Shown here piece after piece: positions 14,665 through 23,299 of a stretch of DNA of 64,000 bases. The notes beneath the pieces were generated by a model that was given only the letters and a program-made list of their open reading frames with translations, made no database searches and was not told the DNA's origin. Source of the stretch: Halobaculum sp. MBLA0143 (GTDB lineage Archaea; Halobacteriota; Halobacteria; Halobacteriales; Haloferacaceae); NCBI RefSeq assembly GCF_041361465.1, contig NZ_JBGKAC010000001.1:2418001-2482000 (forward strand), given 5' to 3'. Every line of letters starts with the position of its first letter. Position 1 is the first letter of the stretch. The translations under genes and the position numbers were made by a program.

Positions 14665-17148
14665 ATGTCCTGGGGGGGAGACGACAGAGGCCAGTCCGTC
14701 GTCATCGGCGCCGTCATTCTGTTCGGGTTCCTCGTGATCGCGATGTCGACCTACCAGGCGACCGTCGTCCCCCAGCAGAACAGTCAGGCGGAGTTCACCC
14801 ACGAGCAGACGGTGCGGAACGACCTCGTCGGCGTGCGCGACGCCGTCGTCACGACCGGGACGACCGGCGAGACGATCCCGGCGTCGGTGAAGCTGGGGAC
14901 GCGGTTCCCCGACCGGACGTTGTTCGTCAACCCGCCGCCGGCGGTCGGCCGGCTGGAGACCCGCGACGGCGGGAACGTGACGCTGAACGTCAGTAGGGCG
15001 GACTTCTCCGCCAACGTCCCGGAGCCGAACGAGACGGAGGACGGGTGGCCGACGGCGGCAGCCGAGCGGTTCGGCGAGAACGACACGTTCGGCAACTACA
15101 CCACGAAGACGCTCGTCTACACCCCGCAGTACCGGGCGTACGGCGGCGGGCCGGCCAACATCACCCTGGAGTCGTCACGCGTCCTCGCCCGGTACGACGA
15201 CGGGACGACGGTGAACCTCACGCAGAGTCCGTTGCTCGTCTCCGGCGATCAGGTGACGCTGTTCCTGTTGAAGGGGAACCTGAGTGAGGCCGGGGTCGAC
15301 GACGTGACCCTGGAGCCGACGGCGGTGAGTTCGGTGTCGGACCGCGTGCGAGTCTCGAACTTCGAAGTCACCGTCCCGACGGCGCTGTCGGCCGGGGGGT
15401 TCGAGACCGTACTGACGCGCGGCAACCAGGTCGACGACGACGACGTAGTCGTGACGGAGAACACGACCCGCCGGGCGGTCGACGTGCGGTTCCCCGGTGA
15501 GTACGAGTTGGCCGTCGCGGCGGTGTCGGTCGGCCGCCACGACGAGGAGCGCACGGCGTCGAGTGTCGAGTTCACCGCCGTCGAACGGAACGTCACGGAG
15601 GGGGAGTCGGCACGAGTGGTCGTCAGAGTCCGGGACCAGTACGGTAACGCGATGCCCAGCGCGACCGTCACGGCCAACGCGAGTGCGTTCGACGGCGACG
15701 TCCAGCAGACCGACAGCACCGGACGGACGGCCTTCGAGTTCAACACCAGTGGGGTGAGCAGCGAGGTGAGGGTGAACGTCACCGTGAACGAGAGCGTCGC
15801 GCCGGCGACCGGGACGGGGCCGTTCGACCAGTCGACCGCCGAGAACGCGACCGCGAACGTGACAGTGGTCTCACCCGAGCCGGGGCCGGGGCCTTCGCCG
15901 GGGAACCCAGGCGCGTGGCCACTCAACTGGGACGCGCCGGACGAACTCACGGCCAACTCCGGCGTTGGCTTCTCCGACTGCAGTGACGAGAGTTGTACCG
16001 TCGACGCGTGGAACGTCAGTGAACTCGTCGTCGAAGTCGGGACCGGAGGTGAGACCAACGGTGCGGCGGTGACGTTTGCGACGAACAACTCCACCGTTGC
16101 GACGATCGACCCGACGACGACGACCACCGACACCGACGGGAACGCAACTGGGACGGTCACGCTGCGGAGGAACGGGACGGCTCAGTTGGTCGCAATCAGC
16201 GGAGGGAGGACCGACAACCTCACGCTCCAGGTCACGAATCAGTCGATACGGTACAGACAGGACGCGGTGACGGCCAGGGACGGCGGTGTGCGGTTCAACG
16301 TCACGAACTACGGAGGTGCCGATCGGACAGTCACCGACATCCGGCTGGCCCCGGTGGACGACGCCGTCGCCCGGCTCGACGACCCGAGTGGGAACGAAGG
16401 GGAGTTCGAGAGTGAGTTCTACGTCGAGGTGGGCGGGCGAGCGAGGACAGCCGACTTCGGCGGTGGTAAGTCGCTGCCGACGACGTTCGACCTGAGTGAA
16501 GCCAGTGTACAGGACGACGAGCACACGATCAGAGGCGGCGAGACCGCCGAGTACAGCCTGTACCAGTTCCAAGACAGTGACGGCAACCCGATCGGGATGG
16601 ACGGCCGACGGACCGTCGTGGAGCTGTTCTTCGAAGACGGGGGGAGTAGGGAGTTCGTCATCGTGCCAGAGCCCGGAGCGAGCGGTGATCGGATTCGGTA
16701 CAACCGTGATGCGACGACGGTGGGGGATGGGCCGGGGAACTCGGACAAGTCCGGCGTCGAGTTCAGTGTCGAGAACGTCGGGTCGGAGAGTGCCACTGTG
16801 ACTGACATCCGTATCGAACCGGAAAACAGTGATATCGACGAATTCGGTGACTCGTCCGTCGACGAAGGGAAGTTCGAGAGTGAGTTCTACGTCGAGGTGG
16901 GTGGGCGGACGAACACGACCGACTTCGGTGGCACGGCACCACTACCGGGCGACTTCGACCTGAGTGAGGCGAGTAACCAGGACGAGGAACACCTGATTCG
17001 GGGCGGGGAAACTGCGACGTACACGCTGTACCAGTTCCGAGAGAGTGGTGGTTTCGGGTCCAGTGAAGCGAATATGCAGAACGAGGACGTCACCGTAACA
17101 CTGCGCTTCGCAGACGGGAGTAGCGTCACGTTCACCCTGACCCCGTAG
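14665..17148 (+). CDS. Large pilin-like surface protein with Ig-like and duplicated C-terminal domains
   Basis: The 827-residue protein begins with a short polar head (MSWGGDDRGQS) and a hydrophobic helix (VVIGAVILFGFLVIAMSTYQA), the layout of archaeal type IV pilin/archaellin-like N-termini. It is therefore probably exported and anchored with the bulk outside. The rest is rich in Asn-x-Ser/Thr sites and beta-type sequence. About residues 295-385 and 445-520 look like Ig-like (big_2/invasin-type) domains with a proline-rich linker near 405-420. The C-terminus is a tandem duplication of a roughly 150-residue domain (starting near 530 and 674) sharing GEFESEFYVEVGGR, DFDLSEAS and IRGGETA. It may be an adhesin or cell-surface glycoprotein. 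No partner genes are adjacent. Confidence 0.75.
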   Translation: MSWGGDDRGQSVVIGAVILFGFLVIAMSTYQATVVPQQNSQAEFTHEQTVRNDLVGVRDAVVTTGTTGETIPASVKLGTRFPDRTLFVNPPPAVGRLETRDGGNVTLNVSRADFSANVPEPNETEDGWPTAAAERFGENDTFGNYTTKTLVYTPQYRAYGGGPANITLESSRVLARYDDGTTVNLTQSPLLVSGDQVTLFLLKGNLSEAGVDDVTLEPTAVSSVSDRVRVSNFEVTVPTALSAGGFETVLTRGNQVDDDDVVVTENTTRRAVDVRFPGEYELAVAAVSVGRHDEERTASSVEFTAVERNVTEGESARVVVRVRDQYGNAMPSATVTANASAFDGDVQQTDSTGRTAFEFNTSGVSSEVRVNVTVNESVAPATGTGPFDQSTAENATANVTVVSPEPGPGPSPGNPGAWPLNWDAPDELTANSGVGFSDCSDESCTVDAWNVSELVVEVGTGGETNGAAVTFATNNSTVATIDPTTTTTDTDGNATGTVTLRRNGTAQLVAISGGRTDNLTLQVTNQSIRYRQDAVTARDGGVRFNVTNYGGADRTVTDIRLAPVDDAVARLDDPSGNEGEFESEFYVEVGGRARTADFGGGKSLPTTFDLSEASVQDDEHTIRGGETAEYSLYQFQDSDGNPIGMDGRRTVVELFFEDGGSREFVIVPEPGASGDRIRYNRDATTVGDGPGNSDKSGVEFSVENVGSESATVTDIRIEPENSDIDEFGDSSVDEGKFESEFYVEVGGRTNTTDFGGTAPLPGDFDLSEASNQDEEHLIRGGETATYTLYQFRESGGFGSSEANMQNEDVTVTLRFADGSSVTFTLTP

Positions 17149-17243
17149 TGAGTCGGGGTCGTCGTCTGCCGTCCCGCAGCTATCGACACCCGTCGAACAC
17201 AGTATCGACAGGTCAATAAGACAGTTTCACCAACACCCCGGCT

Positions 17244-18578
17244 ATGACAAGCGTCGGCATCGACGCGGTCGAGATCTGGACCGGGAAGCTGAAGCTGGAC
17301 CTCCCGGAGACGTTCGCGCCGGCACAGGGTGACGACCCGGAGAAGTACACGAAGGGACTGGGACTGGAGGCGTCGTCGTTCCCGGACACGTACGAGGACA
17401 TCGTGACGATGGGCGCGAACGCGGCCAAGCGGCTCATGGATCGGAAGGGGCTCGCGCCCGACGACGTCGGGCGGATCGACGTGGCGACGGAGTCGGCGTT
17501 CGACAACTCCAAGCCGGTGTCGACGTACGTCGCCGGCTGTCTGGAGCAGGTGTACGACGGCGACTTCCACCACGCCAACAAGGGCGAACGAAAGTTCGCG
17601 TGTATCTCCGGGACACAGGCGTTGGACGACGCCTACAACTGGATCGCGGCCGGGCGGAATCGGGGGCGAGCGGCGCTCGTGATCGCCACGGACACGGCGT
17701 TGTACGCCCGCGACTCCAGCGGCGAGGCGACGCAGGGCGCCGGCGCGGTGGCGATGCTGATCGACGAGGACCCGAGCGTGGTCGCCTTGTCCCACGAACA
17801 GGGGTACGGCAGCGCCGACGAGACGGACTTCCTGAAGCCACAACAACAGTTCCCCAGCGTCGACGGGAAGCGGTCGATGCAGGTGTACCTCGCGCGGATG
17901 CGGGAGGCGCTGGAGGACTTCGAGAGCCAGGCGAGCACCCACCCGGAGGACTTCGCGTACGTTCCGTTCCACACCCCGTTCCCGGGGATGGTGCGGAAGG
18001 CCGGGCTCCTGGGCTACCGTCACATCGCCCGGAACACGGATCTGGAGACGGAGATCGCCGAGGAGATCGGTCGCCAGCCCCGCGAAGAGGACTTCGACGA
18101 CCGCGAGGGGTACGAGGAGGCGATCCAGTCGTACATGGACGACCTGAAGCGGACGGAGCAGTACCAGGACTGGTACGACGCCGCCATCGAGCCGACGCTG
18201 TCCATCTCCCGACAGGTCGGCAACTGGTACACCGGCTCCGTCCACATCGCCCGGGTGAGTGCGTTGCTGTCGGCCGCCGAGACCGGTCGTGGGCTGACGG
18301 GCGACCGGCTGCTCGTCGCCTCCTACGGCTCCGGCGCGCAGGCGGAGATTCACGCCGAGACCGTCCGGGAGGGGTGGCGCGAGGAGGTCGAGGCGCTGAC
18401 CGTCGACGAGCAGCTCCGCCGGCGCTACGACCTGACGTTCGAGGAGTACGAGCGCGTCCACGACGCCCACAACCACGACCTCGACACGGAGGTCGAGGAG
18501 TTCACCCAGCCGTCCGGGGAGTTCGTCCACGCCGGCTGGGGTCGGATGAACGAGCGCAAGTACGAGTACGTCGAGTGA
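17244..18578 (+). CDS. hmgB: Hydroxymethylglutaryl-CoA synthase
   Basis: The 444-residue enzyme condenses acetyl-CoA with acetoacetyl-CoA in the mevalonate pathway that supplies archaeal lipid isoprenoids. The thiolase-fold residues are visible: general base Glu83 in ATESAFD, acyl-binding Cys120 in KFACISGTQ, and His243 in YVPFHTPFPG. The sequence also has GAVAMLI and the late SYGSGAQAE segment typical of HMG-CoA synthases. The length is that of haloarchaeal homologues. A TATA-like TCAATAAG lies about 28 bp upstream of the ATG. A thioredoxin-like gene follows after 64 bp and a convergent regulator after that. Confidence 0.95.
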   Translation: MTSVGIDAVEIWTGKLKLDLPETFAPAQGDDPEKYTKGLGLEASSFPDTYEDIVTMGANAAKRLMDRKGLAPDDVGRIDVATESAFDNSKPVSTYVAGCLEQVYDGDFHHANKGERKFACISGTQALDDAYNWIAAGRNRGRAALVIATDTALYARDSSGEATQGAGAVAMLIDEDPSVVALSHEQGYGSADETDFLKPQQQFPSVDGKRSMQVYLARMREALEDFESQASTHPEDFAYVPFHTPFPGMVRKAGLLGYRHIARNTDLETEIAEEIGRQPREEDFDDREGYEEAIQSYMDDLKRTEQYQDWYDAAIEPTLSISRQVGNWYTGSVHIARVSALLSAAETGRGLTGDRLLVASYGSGAQAEIHAETVREGWREEVEALTVDEQLRRRYDLTFEEYERVHDAHNHDLDTEVEEFTQPSGEFVHAGWGRMNERKYEYVE

Positions 18579-18642
18579 GCGGTCTGTCGCGGCTCGCACA
18601 CGGCTCCGACGGGGTGGAGTCACCTCGGGCCGTACCGCGGCC

Positions 18643-18978
18643 GTGACCGACACCCAGCCCAGCCCGCGGTCGATTCCGGCCGCGGAGTTGGCCGAGACGC
18701 TGTCGACGACGGAGACCCTCCTGGTGGTGTTCCAGACGAACGGCTGTTCGATCTGTGCGTCGATGGAGCCGGTGGTGTCGAACGTCGCCCGCGAGACTGG
18801 CGTCGAGACCGTGTTCGTCAATCCGCGTGACCCGCCGGGGCTCGTCACGGACTACGAGATTCGGAGCGTCCCGACGCTCGCGGTGTTCCGTGACGGCCGA
18901 GAGGTCGGCCGGCTCGCGGAGGGGTTCGTCCCCGGCGAGGAGCTGACGGCGTTCGTCCGCGAGCACGCCCCGTCGTGA
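18643..18978 (+). CDS. Thioredoxin-fold protein with CSIC motif
   Basis: The 111-residue protein has the thioredoxin fold: the strand LLVVFQTNGCSICASMEPVV with a CxxC motif (CSIC), ETVFVNPRDPP, and the cis-proline strand SVPTLAVFRDGREVGR. It is likely a cytoplasmic thiol-disulfide reductase. CSIC differs from the classical CGPC, so the redox potential may differ. It starts at a GTG 64 bp after HMG-CoA synthase on the same strand, perhaps in one transcript. It converges tightly with the regulator gene, with 4 bp between stops. Confidence 0.85.
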   Translation: MTDTQPSPRSIPAAELAETLSTTETLLVVFQTNGCSICASMEPVVSNVARETGVETVFVNPRDPPGLVTDYEIRSVPTLAVFRDGREVGRLAEGFVPGEELTAFVREHAPS

Positions 18979-18982
18979 GCCG

Positions 18983-19711
18983 TCAGATCCCGCGGAGTCG
19001 GTCGAGCGCCTCCTCCAACGGCGCCGTCGACACCGCGAGCGCGAAGCCGTCGGCCCGCGCCATCTTCGGGGCGTGTGTCCACAGATCGTCCGGCGAGACG
19101 CCGTGGAGGATCACCGCGTTCGGCGTCGGCGTCACCACCCGGAGCGCGACCAACGGTGACTCCCCGCGTGTCACCTCCGTGAACACCAGCGCGCGGTCCG
19201 TCGACTGGCCGTACAGCCGGTAGAACTCCTCGCTGGACAACGACGTGATCGCCTCGATGCTGTCGATCACCGTGTGGCCGTTCACCGTGTCCTGGCTCCC
19301 CGCCGCCACCTCCGTCGCGTCCAACGCCTCGTACACCCGTCGTGTCGGGCGCGCGGCGGGGTACTCCCGGATGTCCCGGACGATCTCCGAGTCGAACCCC
19401 GCCGAGACGACCCGGGCGTACTGTCTGATCCGGTCGCCTCCGCGTGCCTCGTCGATGTCGAGCAACGCGTCCACCACCCGCGACACCAGCCCGATCCCCG
19501 GCGACGCCCGTCTGCCGCTCTCGTAGTCCGACACTACCGACGACGAGACGTCCATCCGGTCTGCCAGTTCCGTCTGTGACACCCCGAAGTCCGTCCGCCA
19601 CTTCCGGAGCGTCGCGCCCGGGTCGTCCGACAGCGTGATCTCGCCCGCGATCCGCCGCGCGAGCTGTCCCCGCGGCGTGTCGCCGTCCGTCTCCCCAGTC
19701 GGGCTGTTCAT
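18983..19711 (-). CDS. XRE-type helix-turn-helix transcriptional regulator
   Basis: The 242-residue protein has an N-terminal Cro/C1-type HTH, residues about 32-85. The recognition part is SQTELADRMDVSSSVVSDYESGRR. A C-terminal domain with SLSSEEFYRLYGQSTDRALVF and VILHGVSPDDLW is probably for ligand binding or dimerisation. The architecture fits an archaeal-specific HTH regulator family. ATG at 19711 (MNSPTGETDG) is preferred, since a poly-T/A promoter-like stretch near 19735-19752 lies just upstream. It converges with the hmgB-thioredoxin pair and could regulate it, which is inference from position only. Confidence 0.8.
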   Translation of the reverse strand: MNSPTGETDGDTPRGQLARRIAGEITLSDDPGATLRKWRTDFGVSQTELADRMDVSSSVVSDYESGRRASPGIGLVSRVVDALLDIDEARGGDRIRQYARVVSAGFDSEIVRDIREYPAARPTRRVYEALDATEVAAGSQDTVNGHTVIDSIEAITSLSSEEFYRLYGQSTDRALVFTEVTRGESPLVALRVVTPTPNAVILHGVSPDDLWTHAPKMARADGFALAVSTAPLEEALDRLRGI

Positions 19712-20133
19712 ACCCCCGGTCACTGTCCCTCGTCCTAAAAACCGACCTTTTTCACTCCTCGTGGTAGTTTCCTTCCACCCCGTCGGCCGGAGGGAGAACC
19801 TCGAAGCCACTAGATTTCGGAGTGACCTGGCTGTCGGTCCGATCGCTCCGTGGTCCGGTGACGAGAACGGCGCTCGCTCGGTCGCCCGGTTCGCTCGCTC
19901 GCGTACTGCACCCTGGTGTCCTGCTCCAATCGCTCCGCGCTGCTCTGCACCGCACGGGAGTGGCCGCCGGCTCCGCTCTCACCCGAGCCCAGGTGTGCTG
20001 CGTCCGTCACCGCGGGTGGTCCCGTCGGCCTCGCGCGAGGGGGGCCACACGAGGTGACCGCCGCACGCGCCGACAGTCACGGGTGGGTGTCGCTGTCGTC
20101 GCCGTGGTCACGGGGAGTCGTCGTCGCAGTGCG
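19712..20133. other. Intergenic region, 422 bp, no convincing gene
   Basis: The left edge carries a promoter-like patch for the HTH regulator (minus strand AAAAAGG and TTTTTAGG around 19735-19752). The remainder is GC-rich with open frames on both strands, but none has a recognisable protein pattern, signal or start context. No tRNA or rRNA sequence is visible. Confidence 0.4.
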
Positions 20134-20607
20134 TCACCCACTCGCGTCTGTCGTCGTCGCCCCGTCCTCACACCCCGGCGCGTCCTGGCGGAACCACAGC
20201 GACACCTCGCCGTCGGCGGATATTCGGGCCTCCACGCCGTAACACGCCGTCTCCCGCCGTCCGACCCGGAACGTCTCCCAGTCGTCTGCGCCGTCCAGCC
20301 TGACGTGCAGGGTGAACTGCCCGGGTGAGTCACCCCACCCGCCCGCCAGCCGTCTGCTCGCCGTCCCCGTCCCCCCGGCGCCGAGCTCGTGACTCGACCA
20401 GTGGACCACCTCGCCGCCCCGCTCGACCAGGACGTGAACCTCGTGAGCCGTCGCCGCCTCGTTGAGCACGCGCACGGACGACAACACCGATCCGCCGCCG
20501 TCGCCGTCGCCGGTGCCGCCGACGCTCCCGACGCCGGCACACCCCGCGAGTCCCGCGACGCCGCCCGCCGCGACCGTGGCCACCACACGTCGTCGTGTCG
20601 GCTCCAT
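20134..20607 (-). CDS. Tat-exported lipoprotein, unknown function
   Basis: The 157-residue protein starts MEPTRRRVVATVAAGGVAGLAGCAG, a twin-arginine signal ending in a lipobox with Cys23. A Gly/Asp-rich linker follows, then a beta-type domain with SSVRVLNEAATAHEVHVLVE, FTLHVRLDG and ARISADGEVSLWF. This looks like a small beta-sandwich exposed outside the membrane. No named family is recognised, though similar haloarchaeal lipoproteins are common. It is followed on the plus side by nothing coding until the unrelated gene ending at 20662. Confidence 0.75.
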   Translation of the reverse strand: MEPTRRRVVATVAAGGVAGLAGCAGVGSVGGTGDGDGGGSVLSSVRVLNEAATAHEVHVLVERGGEVVHWSSHELGAGGTGTASRRLAGGWGDSPGQFTLHVRLDGADDWETFRVGRRETACYGVEARISADGEVSLWFRQDAPGCEDGATTTDASG

Positions 20608-20661
20608 ACGCGGACGCTGGAGCCACAGCCGGGAAGCCTCTTCCCCACCGTCGGACGCACG

Positions 20662-21402
20662 TCAGACGCCGTCGAGCCACTCGGCTGGCTCCGTCGACAG
20701 CCGGCCCTGGAGCCGCCGGCTCGCCGTGTCGTCGAACCGCAACACCCGTCGCCACCACGGCCCCTCTCCCGAGTCGTTCGACAGTGCCGTCACGAGCGCG
20801 TTCGCGTCTGCGCCCCCGGTCGGGCGCGACAACGGCACCGCACGCGACAACAGCCGGGACTCGTCGCTCCCCCGGACGAACACCTCCGCGTCCACCGTCT
20901 CCCGTCGGACGTGCGCGTTGCTCGCCGTCCACGCCGGGAGTTCCGCGGGGTCGTCGTAGTCGTCCCCGGCCACCACGTCCGCCACGACGAACTCGCCGAC
21001 GACGTACGCCCCCCACTCCGGCGGCCGCCAGTTCACCCGTGGCCCGTTCCAGTCGTCCGGGTCGTGCGTCGACAGGGTCGCGTAGAACAGGAGTCGGTCG
21101 CCGGGCTCCAGCGTCGACAACGGCCGCGCCTTCACTCCGTGTTCGTCGCCGTACGTGTACCGCTCCCGCCCGCGGTAGCCCGCGAACTCCGGGTCGACGT
21201 GGACCCGCCGGTCACCCAACTCCGGGTCCGTCTCGAACGGCAGGTCGTCCAACACCCCCAGGTCGTCGTACGTCGGCACCGGGTCGTCGGTCGGCTCTCG
21301 CTCCGGAATCGGGACGTACAGGAACGACCCGTCCGGAGAGACGGGCGCACGGAAGCCGGGGAGGTTCGTGTTGGCGGCGACGTTGACGGCGACGGTCTGC
21401 AC
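20662..21402 (-). CDS. Conserved protein of unknown function, possibly Nmad3-like
   Basis: The 246-residue protein starts at a GTG with VQTVAVNVAANTNLPGFRAP and continues with PDGSFLYVPIPEREPT, then LGDRRVHVDPEF, RLLFYATLS and VVGEFVVADVV. The opening vaguely recalls the nucleotide-modification-associated Nmad3 family (PDG..., PIPE-type motif), but I cannot confirm this. The middle part, with LEPGDRLLFYATL and WGAYVVGEFVV, resembles modified-base or YTH/EVE-like beta-barrels in general layout. The residues upstream of 21402 read as noise, so the GTG start is favoured. Function is unknown. Confidence 0.65.
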   Translation of the reverse strand: MQTVAVNVAANTNLPGFRAPVSPDGSFLYVPIPEREPTDDPVPTYDDLGVLDDLPFETDPELGDRRVHVDPEFAGYRGRERYTYGDEHGVKARPLSTLEPGDRLLFYATLSTHDPDDWNGPRVNWRPPEWGAYVVGEFVVADVVAGDDYDDPAELPAWTASNAHVRRETVDAEVFVRGSDESRLLSRAVPLSRPTGGADANALVTALSNDSGEGPWWRRVLRFDDTASRRLQGRLSTEPAEWLDGV

Positions 21403-21472
21403 GGGTCGACTCCGTCCGCGGGCGACAAGTCTCCGTCGGCCGTCCCGGGGGGGTCGCCGCCGCCCGCGCCGC

Positions 21473-22021
21473 TCACGGCGGCAACGAGAACCGGGTGACG
21501 AACTCCCGGTACTCCTTGCTCCACAGCCCCAGTTCGTCGACGGTCCATGTGAGTTCCGGCAGTTCGCGCTCCTGGAGCGCAGCGACGGGGTCGTCGCTGC
21601 CCATCGACCCGACGGCCGTCTCCGTGTCCGGCGGGAGGTCCCGCGCGAGCGTGACGTGAGGGGTGTAGTCGTCACCTTCCAAGCCGGGCACGCGGCCGAA
21701 CTCCTCGACGAGCCGGCGGTGGAGCGCCCAGATCCCCGGGCTCTCGACGGAGAGGTAGACGACCGGGGAACTGCCAGCGGGTGGGTTCCAGAACGCCTCG
21801 ACCCCGGTGATTCGGGCGTCGACCGGCTCCGCGCCGGCCAGACAGTCGACCACCCGTTCGCGGAGCCGGTGGTGCGACCGCTCGCCTTCGAACCGCTTGA
21901 GCAACAACGTGTGACGGTCACGAATGTGATCGAACGGCGCCAGCGCCGGCTCCAGCTCCGCCGCGAGCCCGCGGACGCCGTTGGGCACGACCACGTTCAG
22001 CCCGTAGGCCGCGTCAGTCAC
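21473..22021 (-). CDS. 2H phosphoesterase-like protein (2'-5' RNA ligase family)
   Basis: The 182-residue protein is a 2H phosphoesterase-type protein. The second motif is canonical HxT in DYTPHVTLARD. The first is HTLLLKR, whose His is conserved but whose next positions deviate from HxT/S. Internal segments PVVYLSVESPG and LVEEFGRVPGLEGDD match the haloarchaeal subgroup I know. Such proteins hydrolyse or ligate cyclic phosphate ends of RNA; the substrate here is unknown. The start overlaps the LarE stop by 8 bp, so the two are translationally linked. Confidence 0.8.
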   Translation of the reverse strand: MTDAAYGLNVVVPNGVRGLAAELEPALAPFDHIRDRHTLLLKRFEGERSHHRLRERVVDCLAGAEPVDARITGVEAFWNPPAGSSPVVYLSVESPGIWALHRRLVEEFGRVPGLEGDDYTPHVTLARDLPPDTETAVGSMGSDDPVAALQERELPELTWTVDELGLWSKEYREFVTRFSLPP

Positions 22022-22910
22022 TGCCGGGGTACTCCCGTTCGAACACGTCCGCGACGACCGGCTCGTCGTCGTCCGCCGAGGCGTCGTCTCCGTCCTCCTC
22101 TTCGTCCGGGCTCACGCTCCCGGTCTGGTAGCCCGCCAGGTCGAGCGTGACGTGGTCGAACCCCAGGTCCGAGAGGTGTTCGCGGGCCGCGGCGGCGAAC
22201 TCCGGGTCCAGCGCGCGTTCGAGTTCTGCCTCTCCCACCTCGATCCGGGCGAGCCCGTCGTGGTCGCGCACCCGGAACTGCTCGAACCCCCAGGTGCGCA
22301 ACAGTCGTTCGGCACGCTCGATCCGCGAGAGACGTTCTTCGGTCACGTCGAGTCCGGTCGGAATCCGCGAGGAGAGACACGCCATCGACGGCTTGTCCGC
22401 GACCGAGAGCCCGCGGGCGTCGGCGACGGCCCGCACGTCCGCCTTGTCGAGGCCGTGGTCCAACAACGGTGAGTAGACGTCCAGCTCCTCGACGGCCTGG
22501 AGTCCGGGGCGGTGGCCCTCGCCGGGGTCGCCGGCGTTCGTCCCGTCACACACCGTCTCGATCCCCAGTTCCTGGGCGGTCTCGTACATCTTCGACAGCC
22601 GCATGCTCCGACAGTGGTAACACCGGTCGTCGTCGTTGGCGACGAACGCGGGGTCGTCGAGCTCGGAGAAGGCGACGGTCTCGTGTCGGATCCCGATCTC
22701 GTCGGCGACACGCCGGGCGTCGTCCAGTTCCGCGGCCGGCAGCGTCTCGCTGCGGGCGGTACAGGCCACGGCGTCGTCGCCGAGGGCGTCGTGTGCGAGC
22801 GCGGCGACGACTGCGGAGTCGACGCCGCCGGAGAAGGCGACGAGGACGCCGTCGCAGGCCGCGAGCGACTCACGGGCCGCGCCGACGGCCGCCGCGAGTT
22901 CGTCGTCCAT
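22014..22910 (-). CDS. larE: ATP-dependent sacrificial sulfur transferase LarE
   Basis: The 298-residue protein has the PP-loop ATP-pyrophosphatase motif SGGVDS (residues 27-32). A CYHC pair lies at residues 97-100 and Cys178 lies in the signature KPSMACLSSRIPTG. LarE activates a pyridinium dicarboxylate and donates sulfur from its own cysteine to build the nickel-pincer cofactor of lactate racemase-type enzymes. LarB, LarC and LarA are not in the window, so the final user of the cofactor is unknown. The last 30 residues form an acidic extension (SVSPDEEEDGDDASADDDEP). ATG at 22910 gives a normal N-terminus. Confidence 0.9.
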   Translation of the reverse strand: MDDELAAAVGAARESLAACDGVLVAFSGGVDSAVVAALAHDALGDDAVACTARSETLPAAELDDARRVADEIGIRHETVAFSELDDPAFVANDDDRCYHCRSMRLSKMYETAQELGIETVCDGTNAGDPGEGHRPGLQAVEELDVYSPLLDHGLDKADVRAVADARGLSVADKPSMACLSSRIPTGLDVTEERLSRIERAERLLRTWGFEQFRVRDHDGLARIEVGEAELERALDPEFAAAAREHLSDLGFDHVTLDLAGYQTGSVSPDEEEDGDDASADDDEPVVADVFEREYPGSD

Positions 22911-23015
22911 GCTCCCACGACGGAGCCTCGCGGTGAAAAGCGTCGCGTTCGGTCGGGCGAACGGGGAGCTTGACCGAAACAGACAAGATGTGAGCGGCTC
23001 GGGGGACACTCGGAC

Positions 23016-23174
23016 GTGATCCAGACAGTCGCACGGCTGGCGGCCGTCGTCGGCCTGTTCGGGACGATTGTCCTGTTTGCGGTGGGGGAGACGGGCGGAG
23101 CCGTCTTCGGTGCCGTGGGCTGGGGGACCGCGCTGTGGTACCTCCGGCGGGAACGGGCAGACGAGACGGAGTGA
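23016..23174 (+). CDS. Very small membrane protein, 52 residues
   Basis: A GTG at 23016 opens a 52-residue frame beginning VIQTVARLAAVVGLFGTIVL and continuing FAVGETGGAVFGAVGWGTAL before a polar WYLRRERADETE tail. Both halves are hydrophobic, giving two short helices or a hairpin. Codon use is typical of the region. I recognise no family. It is divergent from LarE (105 bp) and upstream of SufS, and too short to be certain. Confidence 0.5.
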   Translation: MIQTVARLAAVVGLFGTIVLFAVGETGGAVFGAVGWGTALWYLRRERADETE

Positions 23175-23299
23175 GGCCGACCGCGGGCCCCCGACTGCCC
23201 GTCTCTGTGCGGGTCGTCCGCCTCCGTGTGGGCCGTCCGCCTCCGCGCGAGGTGCCCGTCCCGAAGCCTGTTTACCCCTGTAGTCCCTCTGTCCGGGTA

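Noticed and set aside
19822-20328. Plus-strand frame opposite the Tat lipoprotein gene.
   Set aside because: Arg/Ser/Val-rich antisense shadow of the real minus-strand lipoprotein and of non-coding DNA.
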